This document shows positions 8,285 through 10,038 of a stretch of 10,038 nt of DNA, in pieces. Both the position numbers and the translations under genes were made by a program. The number at the start of each line of letters is the position of its first letter. Positions within the stretch are counted from its first letter, which is position 1. Source of the DNA: an uncultured Marinilabiliaceae bacterium. Lineage in GTDB: Bacteria > Bacteroidota > Bacteroidia > Bacteroidales > Marinilabiliaceae. The notes under the pieces are model-generated. The model was given only the letters and a program-made list of their open reading frames with translations, was not told where the DNA came from and made no database searches. The stretch lies in contig CAJONN010000068.1 of assembly GCA_905235955.1 (NCBI GenBank), positions 1 to 10,038 on the forward strand. Reading direction: 5' to 3'.

Positions 8285-9026
8285 TGCGTTTCATATTTGC
8301 AGCCACACGAGCACACACCTCTATTGTGCGAACGGTGTCTTTGTAATAATTGTTTGTATTGATACTCTGCTGACTAAGCTGCGCATCGCTATTGCCACGC
8401 CATCGACGGCACAAATATATTGGCTCAAAGATGCGCTCAACATTGTATTGCCTACACATCAGAAGAGCTTGTGCATAGTCTTCGCCATAGCTAACATTGG
8501 CAAACGGATGCTTTCTGACAAGTTCTGTAACAAATGCCCGTGGTGCACCCAATCCATTGATACGCAATGCATTGTTGCGTCCATTATCGGCAGTCCACTC
8601 CTTATGGTCGATAAGTCCGGGCGGAAGTGGCTTAAGATCAAAATCGACCATATTATACGAGCCAATAACCATAGCGCAGTTGGCAGAACGAAACTTATCA
8701 ACAATGCGTTGTAGAGTATCGGTGCCAGAATAGAGGTCGTCAGAGTCGAGCTGCACAATGAACCTACCACACTTAGGATGCTGAGCTGCCTGATTCCAGC
8801 AACCGCCTATACCTAAGTCAGTTAGCGAAGGTATATGATGTATGAGCCGAGCATCAGTAGCAGCTATCTGAGCTACAATTTGCGTAGTTTTGTCGGTACT
8901 ATGATTATCAACAACAATAACATTGTATGCAAAATCAGTTTGTTGCGACAATGCTGAAGCCACAGCATCAGCAATAGTAGCTTCACGATTGTAGACCCTC
9001 AAAACCTGAGCCATATTCGCACTCAA
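8268..9026 (-). CDS. Glycosyltransferase family 2 catalytic domain, C-terminal fragment
   Basis: The GT2 fold transfers a sugar from a nucleotide-sugar donor. This frame shows most of the domain. [19 protein letters not shown] is at 11-29, [14 protein letters not shown] at 38-51, and [11 protein letters not shown] at 70-80. The donor and metal-binding QLDSDDLY is at 92-99. [14 protein letters not shown] is at 152-165, [10 protein letters not shown] at 179-188 is the likely catalytic-base region, and CRRWRGNSD is at 206-214. The expected opening strand (SVVIPV) is missing. The only available starts are a TTG at 9026 or an ATG at 9014, and both read out-of-frame sequence of the upstream half (SANMAQVLR). 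The fragment is thus unlikely to be an independent, folded enzyme. Its stop codon overlaps the DUF4922 start by 17 nt. Confidence 0.8.
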   Translation of the reverse strand: MSANMAQVLRVYNREATIADAVASALSQQTDFAYNVIVVDNHSTDKTTQIVAQIAATDARLIHHIPSLTDLGIGGCWNQAAQHPKCGRFIVQLDSDDLYSGTDTLQRIVDKFRSANCAMVIGSYNMVDFDLKPLPPGLIDHKEWTADNGRNNALRINGLGAPRAFVTELVRKHPFANVSYGEDYAQALLMCRQYNVERIFEPIYLCRRWRGNSDAQLSQQSINTNNYYKDTVRTIEVCARVAANMKRSEQQL

Positions 9027-9636
9027 CTATATCATTTGTAGCCACATACGCTCCTATCGACTTCAGATATTGCGTACAAACTTGCTCATACTCTATCTGC
9101 ACCTCTCTATTGCGTGGGTCGACGTAATCAAACTGCTTAGCTCCTGAAGTGCGCAAATCGGTTTCTTGCTTGGTATAGAGCATTTCGGGCAAATGAAAAA
9201 TATGTCCAAAGCGCGACAATTTGAGACGCATATCGTAGAGTGCTGCAAAGTTGTAGCGCTTATCCATTAGCTCTGCAGCAATACGCAATGCCTCAGTCTT
9301 GACCAAATATAATGGACCAAAATCGAAGTCGTTGCGCACACTGCCTGCCTGATAAGCAATGAGCGGATGCTGGCAAACAGAGCCATTGGCAACCTCCCTA
9401 TAATCAGAATAAAGCATTACAGCCCCCGTTTGTTGCGCCACACTAAGCATACGCTGCACAGCATCGGCCGATATTTCTATTTTGTCAGTAGAGACAACAA
9501 AGAGCAAATACTCTTCAGCAGCCATAGATGCAACATTCATCAACGTTGGTGTTTGCCACAAAGTGGGCTCAATAAGTGTGTGCAATGCGCCATCTACGCT
9601 CACCTCTATGGGGGCAACCACATCGAATGGTATCAT
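8983..9636 (-). CDS. Glycosyltransferase N-terminal fragment (frameshifted at its 3' end)
   Basis: 217 residues from the ATG at 9636, preceded by an A-rich leader (AAAAAAGAGAAAAAT). It resembles the first part of Bacteroidota two-domain family 2 glycosyltransferases. [15 protein letters not shown] is at 41-55 and [12 protein letters not shown] at 74-85, a GT2-like nucleotide-binding region in which YSDY stands where a D-x-D motif would be. [20 protein letters not shown] is at 90-109 and [17 protein letters not shown] at 169-185. The last four residues (GLQS) follow the presumed deletion and are out of frame with the ancestral protein. It is the first gene of the apparent operon and lies 63 nt from the nearer copy of the 8-bp repeat flanking the MITE-like element. 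Confidence is high that this is coding sequence and moderate that it is now nonfunctional. Confidence 0.8.
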   Translation of the reverse strand: MIPFDVVAPIEVSVDGALHTLIEPTLWQTPTLMNVASMAAEEYLLFVVSTDKIEISADAVQRMLSVAQQTGAVMLYSDYREVANGSVCQHPLIAYQAGSVRNDFDFGPLYLVKTEALRIAAELMDKRYNFAALYDMRLKLSRFGHIFHLPEMLYTKQETDLRTSGAKQFDYVDPRNREVQIEYEQVCTQYLKSIGAYVATNDIVECEYGSGFEGLQS

Positions 9637-9698
9637 ATTTTTCTCTTTTTTGAATAAAACACTTATAAATCAACAAAAACAAACGAATATCTGTTGTA
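9637..9698 (-). promoter_or_regulatory. AT-rich leader of the glycosyltransferase operon; no clear promoter
   Basis: This stretch lies between the MITE-like element and the glycosyltransferase start. Bacteroidota promoters typically have TAnnTTTG about 7 bases before the transcript start. I find no exact match, only TTCGTTTG on the minus strand with one mismatch. A TTG inside the end of the neighbouring element lies 21 nt upstream of it. An A-rich run precedes the ATG in place of a Shine-Dalgarno site. A promoter is likely to lie here or inside the element, but its position is uncertain. Confidence 0.3.
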
Positions 9699-9706
9699 TA
9701 AAATAC
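9699..9706. repeat. Left copy of 8-bp direct repeat TAAAATAC (putative target-site duplication)
   Basis: Identical to 10014-10021 and immediately adjacent to the left inverted repeat of the MITE-like element. Confidence 0.75.
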
Positions 9707-9722
9707 CTCAAGTTTCGCAAGT
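9707..9722 (+). repeat. Left terminal inverted repeat of the MITE-like element
   Basis: CTCAAGTTTCGCAAGT. It pairs with 9998-10013 with a single mismatch at the sixth base. Confidence 0.8.
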
Positions 9723-9744
9723 AAGTAGCTCCGAAGGAGCGAAA

Positions 9745-9769
9745 GGAATACAACAAAAAAATGTATTCC
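9745..9769. repeat. Hairpin within the MITE-like element (8-bp stem)
   Basis: GGAATACA (9745-9752) is perfectly inverted as TGTATTCC (9762-9769) around a 9-nt A-rich loop. A smaller hairpin, GCTCC-GAA-GGAGC, lies just before it at 9728-9740. Confidence 0.7.
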
Positions 9770-9824
9770 AACAATATGCACGAAACCCGATTTTCACCTC
9801 GCGGTTGTCGCCTTTGGCACGGAG

Positions 9825-9862
9825 CGTTAAGAAAATTATCGTAGCGAAGATAATTTTTAGCG
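9825..9862. repeat. Extended hairpin within the MITE-like element
   Basis: AAAATTATC (9832-9840) pairs perfectly with GATAATTTT (9849-9857) around the 8-nt loop GTAGCGAA. After a 2-nt bulge the stem extends with CGTTA (9825-9829) against TAGCG (9858-9862), including one G-U pair. A T run follows the inner stem, but the position inside the element and the low GC content make a transcription terminator only one possible reading. Confidence 0.7.
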
Positions 9863-9890
9863 GAGTGGCATCAGCGACGAGTTCTTTTTG

Positions 9891-9948
9891 TTACTTTTTC
9901 TGTCGGCACAGACCCGAAGATGATTGAGCGTAGCGAAATAAAAAGTAA
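9891..9948. repeat. Long-loop inverted repeat within the MITE-like element
   Basis: TTACTTTTT (9891-9899) is perfectly inverted as AAAAAGTAA (9940-9948) with 40 nt between. Inside that interval CTGT-CGGC-ACAG (9900-9911) forms a small hairpin that directly continues the left arm. Confidence 0.65.
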
Positions 9949-9997
9949 AATTAATGGAAAAGTCGTATATTAAGGACTTGTTTGCAGTACATTTTTC

Positions 9998-10013
9998 ACT
10001 TGCGAAAGTTGAG
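9998..10013 (-). repeat. Right terminal inverted repeat of the MITE-like element
   Basis: Read on the minus strand as CTCAACTTTCGCAAGT, matching the left repeat at 15 of 16 positions. Confidence 0.8.
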
Positions 10014-10021
10014 TAAAATAC
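10014..10021. repeat. Right copy of 8-bp direct repeat TAAAATAC (putative target-site duplication)
   Basis: Identical to 9699-9706 and immediately adjacent to the right inverted repeat of the MITE-like element. The remaining 17 bases to the window edge (TATATAACAACAAAATA) hold nothing I can identify. Confidence 0.75.
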
Positions 10022-10038
10022 TATATAACAACAAAATA

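Larger units (their letters stand above)
8268..9636 (-). pseudogene. Two-domain family 2 glycosyltransferase, probably broken by an internal deletion
   Basis: The two reading frames listed separately below appear to be halves of one protein of about 460 residues. In the intact family the N-terminal part runs through FDYVDPxNREVQIE to a segment of the form FExEASVIIPVxNRE and on into the GT2 domain. Here the first frame ends GSGFE then reads out of frame to a stop at 8983. The second frame resumes at [11 protein letters not shown] from 8996. Only one base (8997) lies between the two in-frame edges, where about 18-24 would be expected. The best reading is a deletion of about 17, 20 or 23 bp that removed the first Rossmann beta strand (ASVIIP) and shifted the frame. 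Sequencing error is possible but would need to lose many bases, not one. Confidence 0.72.
9707..10013. mobile_element. MITE-like element, 307 bp, with terminal inverted repeats and 8-bp target duplication
   Basis: The element begins CTCAAGTTTCGCAAGT (9707-9722) and ends with the inverse of CTCAACTTTCGCAAGT (9998-10013), a 15/16 match. Both ends abut the identical octamer TAAAATAC (9699-9706 and 10014-10021), consistent with a target-site duplication. Inside are several hairpins (9728-9740, 9745-9769, 9825-9862, 9891-9948) and three copies of AGCGAA (9738, 9843, 9932). No credible transposase reading frame exists, so it would need to be moved by a transposase elsewhere. The 8-bp duplication length is shared by several IS families, and I do not assign one. 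It accounts for most of the gene-free stretch 9637-10038. Other copies in the genome would confirm it. Confidence 0.75.

Noticed and set aside
8982..9026. Programmed ribosomal frameshift joining the two glycosyltransferase frames
   Set aside because: There is no slippery heptamer at the junction, and even a frameshift would not restore the missing conserved beta-strand residues.
9569..9781. Minus-strand open frame of 70 codons overlapping the glycosyltransferase start
   Set aside because: It overlaps a well-supported coding region in another frame and runs into the element. Its sequence matches no family I recognise.
9832..9860. Rho-independent terminator
   Set aside because: The stem is AT-rich, no gene ends just before it on either strand, and it lies among other hairpins inside a probable mobile element.
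9694..9927. Plus-strand open frame of 77 codons across the MITE-like element
   Set aside because: It starts outside the element, crosses its end and follows its hairpins. The translation has no recognisable domain, and the frame is best explained as chance.

Overview
The window looks like chromosomal DNA from a member of the Bacteroidales (Bacteroidota). Leaders are AT-rich with no strong Shine-Dalgarno motif. The proteins match Bacteroidota versions of their families: an alpha-2-macroglobulin carrying a SusC-like VVGYG..QKK motif, a DUF4922 protein next to a SpoIID/LytB protein, and a characteristic two-part family 2 glycosyltransferase. I cannot name the genus.

Every gene I can support lies on the minus strand, so the map reads right to left. 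At the right edge (9637-10038) is a non-coding stretch. Most of it is a 307-bp element with 16-bp near-perfect terminal inverted repeats, directly flanked by a perfect 8-bp direct repeat. This is the signature of a transposed MITE-like element. Next comes a glycosyltransferase locus (9636-8268) split into two overlapping reading frames. The break falls where the first beta strand of the GT2 domain should be encoded, so it is probably a recent deletion and frameshift, i.e. a pseudogene. It is followed by a DUF4922 protein of the HIT/GalT-like superfamily (8284-7355, GTG start, 17-nt overlap) and a SpoIID/LytB-domain protein (7349-5949, 5-nt gap). These tightly packed genes look like one operon, probably for cell-wall or sugar metabolism.

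A 57-bp gap made almost entirely of seven exact copies of a 7-bp unit separates the SpoIID gene from recX (5891-5418), which encodes a RecA modulator. After a 38-bp gap comes a very large exported alpha-2-macroglobulin family protein (5379 to the left edge, 1793 codons seen, C-terminus cut off). It has lost the usual CxEQ thioester motif. It also carries a SusC/TonB-plug-like motif in the linker just before its A2M domain.

The points most worth following up are the MITE-like insertion beside a broken glycosyltransferase, the SusC-like motif and missing thioester in the macroglobulin, and the heptamer repeat in front of recX. No tRNA, rRNA, CRISPR array or complete transposase gene was seen.
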